This document shows, in pieces, positions 1 to 8,099 of a stretch of 64,000 nucleotides of DNA (positions are counted from its first letter, which is position 1; every line of letters begins with the position of its first letter). The stretch is from CAWCKS01 sp963763485. GTDB lineage: Bacteria > Pseudomonadota > Alphaproteobacteria > Rhizobiales > Xanthobacteraceae. The translations under genes and the position numbers were made by a program. The notes beneath the pieces were generated by a model. That model ran no database searches. It saw nothing but the letters and a program-made list of their open reading frames with translations, and had not been told where the DNA came from. The DNA lies in assembly GCA_963763485.1 (NCBI GenBank), contig CAVXOW010000003.1, positions 496,001 through 560,000 of the forward strand, in the 5' to 3' direction.

Positions 1-179
1 TCACCATCATCGGCGGGTTGATCGTGTCGCAGGTGTTGACGCTGTACACAACGCCGGTGATTTATTTGTTGATCGACCGTTTGCGGCAGTGGCCGCTCCG
101 CAGTCGCCTCGCCCGGTTGTTCCGGTGGATGGGTGCCCTGACCGGGTTCCAGCGCTCTACTTCGTCTCCTCGCGCTTGA
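1..179 (+). CDS. RND efflux transporter, C-terminal end (partial)
   Basis: The first codons visible start at base 3 and run to a TGA at 177-179, giving about 58 residues of the C-terminus. The stretch IGGLIVSQVLTLYTTPVIYL followed by LIDRL is the hallmark last transmembrane helix of HAE1-type RND pumps of the MdtB/MdtC kind, which export drugs across inner and outer membranes with a periplasmic adaptor and TolC. The rest of the gene lies upstream of the window. Its last codons overlap the stop of the convergent ycjF-like gene by about 20 bases. The family call is firm; the exact pump type is inference. Confidence 0.8.
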   Translation, partial: TIIGGLIVSQVLTLYTTPVIYLLIDRLRQWPLRSRLARLFRWMGALTGFQRSTSSPRA

Positions 180-1176
180 TCAATTCGCCGACGAGATCGC
201 CAAGCGCCGGCCGCGGCAGGGCCGCGAACGGCAGCGGGCGGGTCACGTCGACCGCAGCAAGCCCAAGCCGCGCGGTCAACAGCCCGTTGACGACGCCTTC
301 GCCGAGCCGCGTCGACAGCTTGGCCGCAATGCCGTGACCGAGCAGCTGCTGCACCAGGCTGTCGCTCGCGGCCATGCCGCCGGTCAGTGCGAGGTGGGCG
401 ACGACATGGCGAAACAGTTTGATCATGCCGAGCGCGCCGGGGCGGCCACCATAAAGCCGCGCCAGCTGCCGGACCAGCCGCACCGACGACACCAGCACGA
501 AGACGATGTCGAACACCGCGCGCGGCGAAATGGCGGTGACGACGGAGACGCGCTGCGCGGCCTGCGAGATCAGCCGGCGAGCTTCCTGGTCGAGCGGCGC
601 GAGCAGTTCGCGCTCGGCGATGCGGATCAAGTCGGCGCCGTCGATGATGTCGCCGAGGTGATCCGTCACCATGCGTCGGCCGCGCGCGAGATGCGGATTG
701 TCCTTGGCGATGGCGAGCAGTTCGCGGATGATGGTCGTCGCTTCCTCGCGCTCGTCCGAGATCAGCGCCGCGGTCGCGCGCGCGTGCAGGGTCTCGATGG
801 TGGCGAGCCGGCTCAGCCCCAGAACTTCGCGGCCGACGATGACCGCGAGCGCGAGAACGGCAACCGCGGCCAGCGCGATACCGAAATAACCAAGCTCGGC
901 ATTGCGGGCGTAAAGATTCTCGATCAGCTGGGTGGCGCTGAGGCCCATCGCGAGCAGGATCAGGCCCGACAGTGCCGACCAGAACACCACGCCCCACGGG
1001 AAGCCGGCGCGCGCCGGCGGCAGCGTTTCGATCGGCACGGGCAGGTTGTCCGGCCCGCTGTCAGGCCGGATTTGCACGCCATCGCGCGCAGAAAAATCCT
1101 CCACGTCGCTGACGACCACCTTGGGGTCATCGAGACGAAAGGCGGCTGGCTTGCGCCGCATCGTTGGGTCGGTCAT
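157..1176 (-). CDS. YcjF-like inner-membrane protein (TIGR01620/DUF697)
   Basis: This 339-residue protein has two hydrophobic segments near residues 60-80 and 98-115, then a helical cytoplasmic part and a C-terminal DUF697-type region (about 205-310). This is the layout of the YcjF/TIGR01620 family, whose gene normally follows ycjX; the pair belongs to a stress-associated operon in enterobacteria and the molecular role is unknown. Its ATG overlaps the stop of ycjX in the four-base string ATGA (1173-1176), so translational coupling is likely. The reading frame is intact, unlike ycjX. Confidence 0.85.
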   Translation of the reverse strand: MTDPTMRRKPAAFRLDDPKVVVSDVEDFSARDGVQIRPDSGPDNLPVPIETLPPARAGFPWGVVFWSALSGLILLAMGLSATQLIENLYARNAELGYFGIALAAVAVLALAVIVGREVLGLSRLATIETLHARATAALISDEREEATTIIRELLAIAKDNPHLARGRRMVTDHLGDIIDGADLIRIAERELLAPLDQEARRLISQAAQRVSVVTAISPRAVFDIVFVLVSSVRLVRQLARLYGGRPGALGMIKLFRHVVAHLALTGGMAASDSLVQQLLGHGIAAKLSTRLGEGVVNGLLTARLGLAAVDVTRPLPFAALPRPALGDLVGELIKREETK

Positions 1177-2643
1177 CTCAGTCGGTCCCCGATCAGGAAC
1201 TGCAGCGCACGGTCAAGACGAATATGGGGCAGCGCCGGCTCGTCGCCAGCCTGCATCGCGAGCGCCGGCGGGCGAAAGCGCAGGAAGCGGAAGTCGGTAT
1301 TGTCGGGCGAGGCGGCGCTCAGGCCGCGAAAGCCGTCCGCGCTTGCAAGCAGCGCCTCGACGTCCTCGGGCAGATCGCCGGGGAAGGTCGCAACCTCGGT
1401 CGCGCCATCGAACGTCTCGGTGCCGGAGGTCTCGCCTGCGATCGGCGTGCCGATGATGGCGGGCAGGCGATCGCGGCCGCGCCGGACCTCGGCCTCGCGG
1501 GTGGCGCGCACGGCGGCGATCGCGACGGCGTCGGTCAACGCGCCCGTCGAGCCGGCCCGCGCCGTGGCATCGCGCATCAAGTGCTTCAGCACGGCTTCGA
1601 GCCGGTCGTGGCTGACGCGGTGCAGATGATCGGCCTTGGTGGCCGCAAACAGGATGCGGTCGATGCGCGGACGAATAAGCGTGCTGAGCAGGGTGCGCCG
1701 GCCGACACGAAAGCTTTCGAGGATCGCGGCCATCGCCGCTTCCAGGTCCTGCAATGCGTCGGGCCCGGCGTTGAACGCGGCGAGCGCGTCGACCAGCACG
1801 ACCTGGCGGTCGAGCCGGGCGAAATGATCGCGGAAGAATGGCCTGATGATCGCGTCCTGATAGGCCGTGTAGCGCCGCCGCATCATCGCCCAGAGCGAAT
1901 TCGCCGGCGCCTCTTCGCCTGCGGGTACGTCGAGCGGCGCAAAGGTCAGCGCCGGCGTTCCGGCCATCGCGCCGGGCAGCAGGAAACGCCCTGGTGGCAA
2001 GCAGGCTCATGGCGAAGCGCTCGTCGCGACACGCCCTCAGGTAATCCGTGAACAGCCGTGCCGCGCTCAGCGCGTCCTGCTCGTTGGCGGGCGCCCTCGG
2101 CGCCAGCGTCGCAAGCTGCGCGTGCCAATCTTTGGCCAATCGGGCCCGTGGTCCCTGGCGCGACAATGCGAGGCTCTCGGTGGCCCATTGCTCGAAAGTC
2201 TTCTCCAGCAGTGGCAGGTCGAGCAGCCATTCGCCGGGATAGTCGACGATGTCGAGGGTCAGCGACCGCTGCGCGCGGTTCGCGCTCTGATAATCGATGA
2301 CGAGGCGGAGCTCGCTGATGTCGGTCGTCGATGACGGCCAGCGCCGCTCGTCGACCAGCGCGCGCAAATGCTTTTCGTAGCCGAAGCGCGGAACGGCGTC
2401 ATCGGGCTGCGGCGCGAGCCGCGCGCCTTCGATGCGACCCGTGGCGAGCAACTCGAACACCGGAAAGCGGCCGCCGCGGGTCAGTCCATGGACGACCGCC
2501 GTGATGAAAACCGTCTTGCCGGCGCGCGACAGGCCGGTGACCCCGAGCCGCACCGTCGGATGGACGAGATGACTGCCAAAATCCTGGATGGCGCGCGCGG
2601 CCAGCCGCGCCTCTTCGAGCACCGATGAAATCCGGGAGGGCAT
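1173..2643 (-). pseudogene. YcjX-like P-loop GTPase, frameshifted
   Basis: The YcjX (DUF463) family is a predicted nucleotide-binding protein of about 465 residues partnered with YcjF. The first part, from an ATG at 2641-2643, carries the Walker A motif GLSRAGKTVF near residue 35 and the strand LDIVDYPGEWLLDLPLLE. At about base 2000 the frame changes: residues before are in one frame and the remainder (starting PPGRFLLPGAMAGTPAL) in another, ending at 1173. Removing one base near 2000 restores a full-length protein of about 490 residues. With several other core genes here showing the same +1 lesion, an assembly error is at least as likely as a true pseudogene. Confidence 0.8.
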
Positions 2644-2760
2644 TTATCGCTTATAGCAATGAGCGCACGGCAATTGCGGCCGGAGCTCTAGAAGCTGGAA
2701 TCGCGTCGATTTGAATGGACTTGCTCCACCGCGCACGGAGCCTGCAAATGTCCGCGAAGC

Positions 2761-3051
2761 TTATTTGGGGCGCCGCCGCGTCCGGTCAAGCCGTTTGATG
2801 AGCCTCAGCGCGGCCTCGTGCTTCTCGAACAGCGCCAGCCAGCGTGCCTTCGCCGCACCCGTGGTGTCCCACGGCCACTGAAACGGATTGCCGTTTTCGT
2901 CGATCTGGTTGCGCGCATCGAGCGCAACGAACTCGCGGGTTTCGGCCAGGGTGAGGCCGACCATGATCTCGTCGGGCAGCTCGCACGCTGCCCAGGAGCT
3001 ATCGCTCGATCGCTCCGCCGAAGGCTCGCAACTGGTCTCTGTCCCGCTCAT
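2761..3051 (-). CDS. Conserved hypothetical protein (96 aa)
   Basis: I do not recognise a named domain. The protein is 96 residues, starts with a Ser/Glu-rich tail, has a tryptophan-rich middle (NPFQWPWDTTGAAKARW) and a basic C-terminus. It is soluble, without signal peptide or membrane helix. Composition and codon use are like the neighbouring core genes, which supports real coding. A perfect TGTGA-N6-TCACA palindrome lies 35 bases upstream of its ATG and a similar upstream sequence precedes the small gene at 13021-13215, so the two may share control. Confidence 0.6.
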   Translation of the reverse strand: MSGTETSCEPSAERSSDSSWAACELPDEIMVGLTLAETREFVALDARNQIDENGNPFQWPWDTTGAAKARWLALFEKHEAALRLIKRLDRTRRRPK

Positions 3052-3055
3052 GGCC

Positions 3056-3130
3056 GGGACCTTAGGGCGGCCACCGGGGCCCCTCTGTGAACTGGGTCAC
3101 ATGGTGCTGACTCAATCGGCCGGCAAAGCA
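3056..3130. repeat. Promoter-like direct repeat, copy 1
   Basis: About 75 bases resemble 13250-13320 in the same orientation. Shared blocks include GACCTTAGG, the segment CTGTGAAC-GGG-CACAT-GTGCTG and GCCGGC. Both copies sit immediately upstream of small minus-strand genes and contain the TGTGA palindrome. Similarity is imperfect (I estimate roughly two thirds identity by eye), so this may be a conserved regulatory region and not a recent duplication. Confidence 0.5.
3086..3101. promoter_or_regulatory. CRP/FNR-family-like palindrome
   Basis: The sequence TGTGAACTGGGTCACA has perfect TGTGA and TCACA arms separated by six bases, which is the classical CRP site architecture. It lies 35 bases upstream of the minus-strand gene starting at 3051. 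The regulator that would bind in this organism is not identifiable from the window. Confidence 0.45.
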
Positions 3131-3211
3131 GACCCGGCGAGGCCCCACCGCAGAGCTTAGTTTGTTAGCGCGGTTTCGCCGTGTCCGGCGCCCGTAACCC
3201 TGCATTGAAGT

Positions 3212-3424
3212 AGTGAAGCGAAAGCTGCCGGGGTCCACATGGGCCGCCCGCCGAAGCTGATGCCGCATCAACGCCGCGAGGTCATCGCGCGACGCGAGGC
3301 GGGCGAGGCATTGACCGAGATCGCCCGGACCTTCGGCGTCAGTCACACCACATTGGTAGGACGCTGCCCCTCGATGGGGAGAGGTTTCCCGCCACAAGAA
3401 CGACAAAAATCCTTCTTGAAATAG
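3212..3424 (+). pseudogene. Serine resolvase/invertase C-terminal remnant
   Basis: Reading from the codon after an in-frame TGA (3206-3208), the peptide EAKAAGVHMGRPPKLMPHQ and then REVIARREAGEALTEIARTF matches the linker and helix-turn-helix end of Tn3-family resolvases and DNA invertases. The catalytic N-terminal domain is absent and the sequence diverges after SHTT, so the tail also is abnormal. The remnant indicates past mobile DNA at the left side of the accessory region. An ATG at 3239 gives 61 residues, but expression as a functional protein is unlikely. Confidence 0.65.
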
Positions 3425-3495
3425 CAACCTCTGAAATCAGCCCGCCACAAGCGTCCTCACGCAAAACTCCTTACAATTTCCGACGCCGCTTTAGC

Positions 3496-3610
3496 TCGAA
3501 TAGCAATGCGATCGCCTCGACGACGACATGGCCATTGTCGCTGTCGAGCGCGGAGACGCAAGGACCGACTTGCGTGACCGACGATAACCTTAAGCGGTTA
3601 GGTTAAATCG
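3496..3610 (+). repeat. Inverted repeat left copy with degenerate small-gene 3' end
   Basis: The last 26 bases (3585-3610) occur exactly, inverted, at 13517-13542. Similarity extends outward for about 100 bases with shared blocks such as ATGCGATCGCC and AGCGCGGAGACG. In both copies one frame ends in the same peptide NLKRLG and a TAA, and single-base differences shift the frames upstream, so the two look like decayed copies of one short gene. The repeats face each other and enclose about 9.9 kb. Confidence 0.7.
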
Positions 3611-3703
3611 TGGTCCTAATTGCTCAGCGAGTTCGAAATTCCTATCGATCAGTCGCGCAGAACTGGCGCGACCAAGGTCACTGCAATTGGAGACGTTTCG
3701 ACC

Positions 3704-4261
3704 ATGAACGATACGGAAAAACACGGCTCAGTGAGCACAAATCTGACAACCCATCACTGCTGTTCGGGTTGGCTGATGAGCATCAGCGGACGCCTGATCT
3801 GGATTGTTCTGTTCGCCCTGTTCTTCGTCGCGCCGGCTAACGCTCAATGTACGCCGGGGGACTACTATGCCAATCAGGTTCTCAGCTACGATGGAGGCGT
3901 CCCGCTTGCGTACGCGCAAGACACCACGATCACGAGCATCGAAGTCCCCGCCGGAACGTGGGATATCGAAGCTGCTGTGAGCTTTACGTTCACGGGGAAT
4001 CCGACTGTGCTGAAGCTTGCCGGCGGCATTAGCAAGGTGACAAATCTGTCGCCCGGCATCAATAGCTTCCAGATGTCGCAGACAAATCTAGAGCCGGGCC
4101 AGGGGCCGAAGGCTTCAGATTATACTGTGATATCGCCGACAGTGCGGTTCAGAACTTTTACTGACTGGACCAATTTTTACATGATCGGCGTTTGCCACTT
4201 TTCGGGTGCCGGCTCGACCTGCGCAGGTTACGGCCAGATTCGCGCGACGTGCATTCGTTAG
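3704..4261 (+). CDS. Secreted protein of unknown function
   Basis: From the ATG at 3704 (GGAGA about ten bases upstream) the protein has about 185 residues. An N-terminal tail is followed by a signal peptide, SGRLIWIVLFALFFVAPANA, with cleavage expected before QCTPGDYY. If the ATG at 3776 is used the signal peptide is N-terminal as usual. The mature part is rich in Thr, Gly and beta-strand patterns (TITSIEVPAGTWDIEA) and ends with four cysteines that could form disulfides. This resembles a small beta-sandwich, but I cannot name a family. No neighbouring gene reveals its role. Confidence 0.55.
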   Translation: MNDTEKHGSVSTNLTTHHCCSGWLMSISGRLIWIVLFALFFVAPANAQCTPGDYYANQVLSYDGGVPLAYAQDTTITSIEVPAGTWDIEAAVSFTFTGNPTVLKLAGGISKVTNLSPGINSFQMSQTNLEPGQGPKASDYTVISPTVRFRTFTDWTNFYMIGVCHFSGAGSTCAGYGQIRATCIR

Positions 4262-4644
4262 CGGTCCGCGCCGCTCTGGCCGCAATCGCGGACAAAAATC
4301 GTCGGCGGTGCGCTTCGCCAATTAGAGGGGCCATGCGCGAGCAAATCCCTCGCGGGCCGCATCGAATGTCGCGGCGGTCCCCATGCGCTGTTCGCCTGGC
4401 CAGCTGCCGGGTAGAACCCGGAGAACCACTCCCACGCATTCAAACTCCGAGATAGATTATTGCGACGGCCAAAAGGTAGCCCACGACAATCCGGAAAACG
4501 GGGGTATGCCGGTTAGCGGATCAGAACAGAGTGGCGTGTTCTTTTCAGAATGAGCGCGGTTTTCGATTTCAGAATGGACGCGGGGAGAGGCGTCGGTGGC
4601 GTTGCCTAAGCCATTGATCTTGTGTAGGAGGGTCTGCTTCGGAT
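4262..4644. other. Gene-free stretch before tRNA-Cys
   Basis: No open frame here has a convincing ribosome-binding site or codon pattern. The segment presumably contains the tRNA-Cys promoter near its right end; I see no strong hairpin. Confidence 0.4.
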
Positions 4645-4718
4645 GGCCACGTGGCGGAGTGGTTACGCAGCGGTCTGCAAAACCGTTTACTCCGGTTCAA
4701 TTCCGGACGTGGCCTCCA
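4645..4718 (+). tRNA. tRNA-Cys (anticodon GCA)
   Basis: A complete 74-base cloverleaf can be folded. The acceptor arms GGCCACG and CGTGGCC pair fully, the anticodon loop reads CTGCAAA with GCA in the centre, the T loop is GTTCAAT, and CCA is encoded at 4716-4718. It inserts cysteine at UGC/UGU codons. The gene stands alone at the edge of a decayed, gene-poor stretch, and tRNA genes are common integration targets, but I did not find a repeat of its 3' end in the window. Confidence 0.95.
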
Positions 4719-5029
4719 GTCTAACCCTCTGAAAGACCTAGATAGTCCGACCAGAACGAAAGCGAACGCCGAGGCGCTTGCGCGATCAACAGCTAAGGAT
4801 CCTCTCGTCCGGCCGGACTGCCGCTAAGGTCATCAACGGAAGCGGGCGCTGGTGACGATGAGGTTCTCTTTGCCCTCACGTGCAGACATCGCCAGTCGGC
4901 ACGACCATGTAGAAAATGCCATAGCCGCCGGACATGACGGGTTGTTGGCGCTTATCAAGCGGCGCGATGCGGCCGACGGCCGGCAAGTCGCATTTGGACT
5001 GTGGCGGCAACTCGTCCAGCGGAAAGGGA
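4719..5029. other. Gene-poor stretch after tRNA-Cys
   Basis: Short open frames on both strands lack start signals and look like noise. It precedes two protein-coding remnants (5030-5218 and 5504-5614), so it is probably decayed accessory DNA. Confidence 0.4.
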
Positions 5030-5218
5030 TATGCCAAGCTGTTTGGCTCTCGCTTGAGCGAGTTTGCGATAGACATCGGCTTGCTCTCTAAAGCCGCGTC
5101 TCAGTCGCGATTGTTTTTCCTGCTTTGCGATGCACTCAAAACGTCGAGCCTGTTCAAGATACTTCGCTACAAGCCTCACTGGAAAATCCCCGTTCTCGTG
5201 CGCCAAGTGGCAGCACAT
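5030..5218 (-). pseudogene. Remnant of a small helical rhizobial protein
   Basis: The peptide KYLEQARRFECIAKQEKQ followed by ADVYRKLAQARAKQLG resembles the roughly 60-residue orphan proteins common in Bradyrhizobium that carry a pattern of the type YL-EA-RFE-A...YRKLA-KRA-LG. The frame upstream continues into implausible sequence and has no good start with a ribosome-binding site; the nearest methionine gives a start near 5218. I read it as a decayed or marginal copy. Function of the family is unknown. Confidence 0.35.
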
Positions 5219-5503
5219 ATTGCGTGCTGTGTGTTTGAAGGATGGCGATCTCGCGATACACTGAGCTTCAAATAAGGCCGGAAGCTCAGCAAGTTGGGGA
5301 AATACCTGAGTGCAGCGCAACATGGGCCTTTCCGGTCGTTTTGGCCGGTTGCTCATCACTTCCGGTCTTCCTCGAACAAAGGATATCCAAGTGCCGGTCA
5401 GCGCGTCGTCGTTGGCTAGAAGAGACAGCATTTTTGTTCGTGCGGACAGCTGGCTTAACCCACGCCACCGTGATGCTGACGCTGGTCGAAACAACGCGGC
5501 ACG

Positions 5504-5614
5504 CCTGCCAAAGGTTTTGTCGGGCAGGACAGCTTCAAAATGGAGCGGGTCTTTCTGCGCGGTGACGGAGCCTTCGTCACCTACATGATCGTCCACATCG
5601 AGGTGACGCCTTGA
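5504..5614 (+). pseudogene. C-terminal remnant of a secreted beta-type domain
   Basis: The frame ending at TGA 5612-5614 reads PAKGFVGQDSFKMERVFL then GAFVTYMIVHIEVTP. The pattern of Gly-Phe-x-Gly-x-Asp-x-Phe and a closing beta strand is typical for the end of small secreted Ig-like proteins found in Bradyrhizobium. No signal peptide or upstream body remains in frame. This is a resemblance judged by eye. Confidence 0.3.
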
Positions 5615-5664
5615 TCAAGGACGCCACGGCGCGTCCGATCAATTCAACGGCGAAGCCAGGACGG

Positions 5665-5698
5665 AAAAACCCGCCGGCGAGTGGGTTCGCCGGCGGGT
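5665..5698 (-). terminator. Rho-independent terminator (minus strand)
   Basis: A perfect 12-base-pair stem, ACCCGCCGGCGA with TCGCCGGCGGGT, encloses a six-base loop. On the minus strand the stem is followed by TTTTT, the standard intrinsic terminator form. It lies about 140 bases downstream of the 29-residue membrane peptide gene at 5839-5928 and supports transcription of that strand. Confidence 0.8.
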
Positions 5699-5838
5699 CC
5701 CGTCCGAAGGCCTTCGCTGCGTACAAGACATAAGCGTCGCAGCACCGAAAACATGCCAGCGCGCGCTTAAAAAACCGTGCCGAACATCACGTTGGCCAAG
5801 AGTCCTGATCCGATGCGCAATGCGGCTAAAGCGGTACA

Positions 5839-5928
5839 CTAAAGGAAACCGTAGGAATGCGCGCAGGCCAGCGCCAGCGCCAGCACGATCAGGACAGTGA
5901 GGACATTCGCCTTCCACTGGTTCGACAT
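5839..5928 (-). CDS. Single-helix membrane micro-protein (29 aa)
   Basis: The ATG at 5926-5928 is preceded by AGGGG at about seven bases, a good ribosome-binding site. The peptide MSNQWKANVLTVLIVLALAL then ACAHSYGFL is one transmembrane helix with a short polar N-terminus. It is followed by a strong intrinsic terminator at 5665-5698, so a small transcript of this strand is plausible. Function is unknown. It is one of several such micro-proteins in this region and too short for routine gene finders. Confidence 0.6.
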   Translation of the reverse strand: MSNQWKANVLTVLIVLALALACAHSYGFL

Positions 5929-5983
5929 CGCGGCCCCTTTCACGAAACGCGAGCGAACGCTACCGGCGGCCTCGCGCAGTCGA

Positions 5984-5999
5984 TGTGATCTGCTTCACA
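5984..5999. promoter_or_regulatory. CRP/FNR-family-like palindrome
   Basis: TGTGATCTGCTTCACA has perfect TGTGA/TCACA arms with six-base spacing. It lies about 55 bases upstream of the minus-strand micro-protein start (5928) and about 185 bases upstream of the plus-strand gene at 6185, between divergent genes. Confidence 0.4.
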
Positions 6000-6184
6000 G
6001 GCCGCTCGTTCATTGAACGAGCCAGACGGTACAGACGGTAGCGGACTGCGCCATACCGAAGCGGGTCAGAGAGATTCAAGGAACCGAAACCCGGCGACGC
6101 CCGTTTCCAGCCCGAGCAACCATGCGCGACGTGCTGCGAGCGTGCCCAGGAACCGTGTCAAACGAACGTACCAAAGAACGTATC

Positions 6185-6406
6185 ATGAGTGAGCCGTTCA
6201 CTTACCAGATCTCCGATCTCGACCAGATCGTGACCGACGCTGCCTACGCTTACGCCGAATTCGGCGACGTCGAGGAGTTGGCCGAGCAACTCCAGCAAAT
6301 GCTGCTGTCCGAGCATCCCTCGCTCAACAACATGGGGCTCGTTCTTGTGATTGGTGATGCTGCGGGAAAACCGCTCCTCATTCGGCCGCTTGGGGTGGTT
6401 CACTGA
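6185..6406 (+). CDS. Small acidic hypothetical protein (73 aa)
   Basis: The chosen start is the ATG at 6185 (MSEPFTYQISDLDQIVTDA); an upstream in-frame ATG at 6122 adds residues that look non-coding. The product is acidic and helical with a hydrophobic end (MGLVLVIGDAAGKPLLIRPL). There is no signal peptide or known motif. It is followed 60 bases later by a very basic protein. Function unknown. Confidence 0.5.
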   Translation: MSEPFTYQISDLDQIVTDAAYAYAEFGDVEELAEQLQQMLLSEHPSLNNMGLVLVIGDAAGKPLLIRPLGVVH

Positions 6407-6466
6407 CGTTTCGGCCGCCGTGCATCCACGGCGGCCAGCAGTCAGCAGCCAGCAAAGGAACAATGA

Positions 6467-6679
6467 ATGGCGAAGAAGGGCCGGAAATATTCGAAGGGTG
6501 CGGTACGCAAGGTCGAGCGCGCGATGAAGAAGCGCAAATCGGGAACGCTGCGCAGCGGCCGATCCGGCCGGAAGGTGAAGAGCCGCAAGCAGGCGATCGC
6601 CATTGGGCTGTCGGAGGCCCGCCGCGCTGGCGCCCGGGTTCCAAAAAAGAAGCGCGGCCTCAAGACAAAATCGCGTTAG
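6467..6679 (+). CDS. DUF6496-type highly basic protein
   Basis: The 70-residue product begins MAKKGRKYSKGAVRKVERAM and is almost one third lysine plus arginine, ending in a KKKRGLKTKSR tail. This pattern (KYSKGAS-KVERAM-KRKRGTLRSG-SG-KVKSRKQAIAIGLSEAR) is the DUF6496 family, often compared with histone-like tails and presumed to bind nucleic acid. AAAGGAAC stands upstream of the ATG as ribosome-binding site. The role has not been established; DNA or RNA binding is inferred from charge. Confidence 0.8.
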   Translation: MAKKGRKYSKGAVRKVERAMKKRKSGTLRSGRSGRKVKSRKQAIAIGLSEARRAGARVPKKKRGLKTKSR

Positions 6680-7063
6680 GACGGCATTTTGGGCGGGTTT
6701 TTGGCCGTTTTACGCGGGTTCCGGGGAGACGCCCCCCCAAAAAGGAGCCATATTTCCGATCGATCGGTTGTCGAAAATGCTACCGTAAACGACCGGAACG
6801 AACCGCCATGGCCCCCCGTTCTGGAGTTAACCAAAGGCCGCCAAGCTTCAGGCTCCAAACAATGTTGCGTCAATCGCGTCTGTCTCCAGCTCACCCCAAG
6901 ATCCTGCCATCGGCCAGCCGTTGGCGCGCCAAGCCACAAACGCGCAATGCAACCGACGACTACGATGATGTCCTGGAAGAATGGATGATCGGCTACCCGT
7001 CAGTGGCACGCACCGCGGGCTGAGCCAAAGTTCTCCATTGGCCGGTAAGCCACGCGTCATTCG
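6680..7063. other. Stretch without a confident gene
   Basis: A plus-strand frame from ATG 6808 to TGA 7021-7023 gives 71 residues ending in an acidic tail (DDYDDVLEEWMIGYPSVA), which could be a real C-terminus, but the start has no ribosome-binding site and the N-terminal half looks random. I do not call it. Confidence 0.35.
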
Positions 7064-7267
7064 TCAATGCCCGGCCAAGGGGCGCGCCGGATGCGCCGAG
7101 CGCGGGTGGTGATCGTGCAGATAGACCGCGAGGTCGTTACGCACGATCGCGTCCTGGCTTACCGCAGCTTCGAAGATCCTCTCCTGGACCTGGCGCGGCA
7201 GCTCGGCCCACAGGCGGAAGGTGGCGCGGCCGAGCAGCCGTTCGCACTCCTCTTGACGATCGGTCAT
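7064..7267 (-). CDS. Conserved hypothetical protein (67 aa)
   Basis: Starting at the ATG 7265-7267, the product reads MTDRQEECERLLGRATFRLW and continues with a helical LPRQVQERIFEAAVSQDAIV segment and a DLAVYLHDHHPRS tail. This is a recognisable small rhizobial orphan with a conserved YLHD-HHPR end; no function is known. The longer frame starting at 7402 overlaps the upstream gene and is not used. It sits 20 bases behind the gene at 7287-7631, likely in one transcript. Confidence 0.65.
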   Translation of the reverse strand: MTDRQEECERLLGRATFRLWAELPRQVQERIFEAAVSQDAIVRNDLAVYLHDHHPRSAHPARPLAGH

Positions 7268-7286
7268 TGTCTGCCCCGGTTTGCAG

Positions 7287-7631
7287 CTATCGATGCGGCG
7301 GGAAGGCGCCGTGCGATATCGGTCCGGCGACTTCGAGATGTCTGTCGATCTCGACAAGGAAGACCAGCGGCAGATCATCGCCCGCACGGCTGGCGTCCGC
7401 AAAACCGCGGCGGTAGCGCGCCGCCTCGTCAGGCCGCGCCGAGCGCGTGCGGATCGGCGCCTTGCCGTCCCACAGCGGAATCCGGTCGCTCGTGAGGCGC
7501 TTGAGGTCCTCCAGCAACCAGACTTCGCGGCCGAGCTGCAGCGCCTCGCTCATCGAACGCGCCTGAAACGCGAGGATCGGCACGTCGTCGATCACGAGAA
7601 CGAAAACCCGTTCACTTCCACAATCATTCAT
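7287..7631 (-). CDS. Conserved hypothetical protein (114 aa)
   Basis: The ATG at 7629-7631 follows AGCAGG. The product has a short beta-rich start (RVFVLVIDDVPILAFQARSM), a helix with EVWLLEDLKRLTSDRIPLWDG, and a charged tail. The central LTSDRIPLWDGKA segment is a conserved feature of this Bradyrhizobium orphan group as I remember it. No catalytic motif is seen. It probably forms a two-gene transcript with 7064-7267. Confidence 0.65.
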   Translation of the reverse strand: MNDCGSERVFVLVIDDVPILAFQARSMSEALQLGREVWLLEDLKRLTSDRIPLWDGKAPIRTRSARPDEAARYRRGFADASRAGDDLPLVFLVEIDRHLEVAGPISHGAFPPHR

Positions 7632-7729
7632 GCGTGAAACCTGCTTGCATTGCCCTGAACGAGAAAACGCGCAGGATCATGCACTGGTTCCATCGTTGCG
7701 GAACAGCTTTGCGGTGTTGATCCTGCGGT

Positions 7730-7921
7730 TCAGCTGTCCTCGGTCTGGCCGGACTCCAGCGCCTGCGCGCCGACCTCGTGGCCGTCCTGCCAGAGTGCGT
7801 TCTTGTCTGACCCGGCAGGGTAGGGGTTCGCCTCTGCCGGAATGCCTTCGGCGGCGGCCTTGCAGCCTTCGTCAAACGGATCGGACTCGACGTTGGTCTC
7901 GCTTGTGGTCTTGGCCGTCAT
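7730..7921 (-). CDS. Rmf/CrpP-fold small protein
   Basis: From the ATG at 7919-7921, preceded by GGAGG six bases upstream, the product has 63 residues. The core DPFDEGCKAAAEGIPAEANP then YPAGSDKNALWQDGHEVGAQA matches the Rmf/CrpP pattern (EG--AA--G-P---NPYP-GS----W--G). Rmf dimerises ribosomes in stationary phase; CrpP-type relatives have other roles, so the function here is open. A GTG at 7933 is a less good start because it lies upstream of the GGAGG. The gene stands alone. Confidence 0.7.
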   Translation of the reverse strand: MTAKTTSETNVESDPFDEGCKAAAEGIPAEANPYPAGSDKNALWQDGHEVGAQALESGQTEDS

Positions 7922-8099
7922 CTGTGCCTCCACAACGCCCGTGTGGTCTTAAATCAATCGTCGGTCCCTCATCGTGGTTCCGGTCCTCGTGGTCGCACCA
8001 GAGCGCGTCGGAGCATTGGTAATCAGAGTGCTGAGCCGGGAACCGCCGGTTCCGCTCCGGCGTTGTTGCGGCGGCGGCGGCAAACTTGCGGAGAGGGAC

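Noticed and set aside
62..997. Long minus-strand frame (311 aa) overlapping the ycjF-like gene
   Set aside because: Arginine-rich shadow of the real gene in another frame; no domain and an incompatible start.
4955..5596. 213-codon minus-strand frame next to tRNA-Cys
   Set aside because: Only about 60 residues near its C-terminal end look like protein; the rest has no coding character or start signal.
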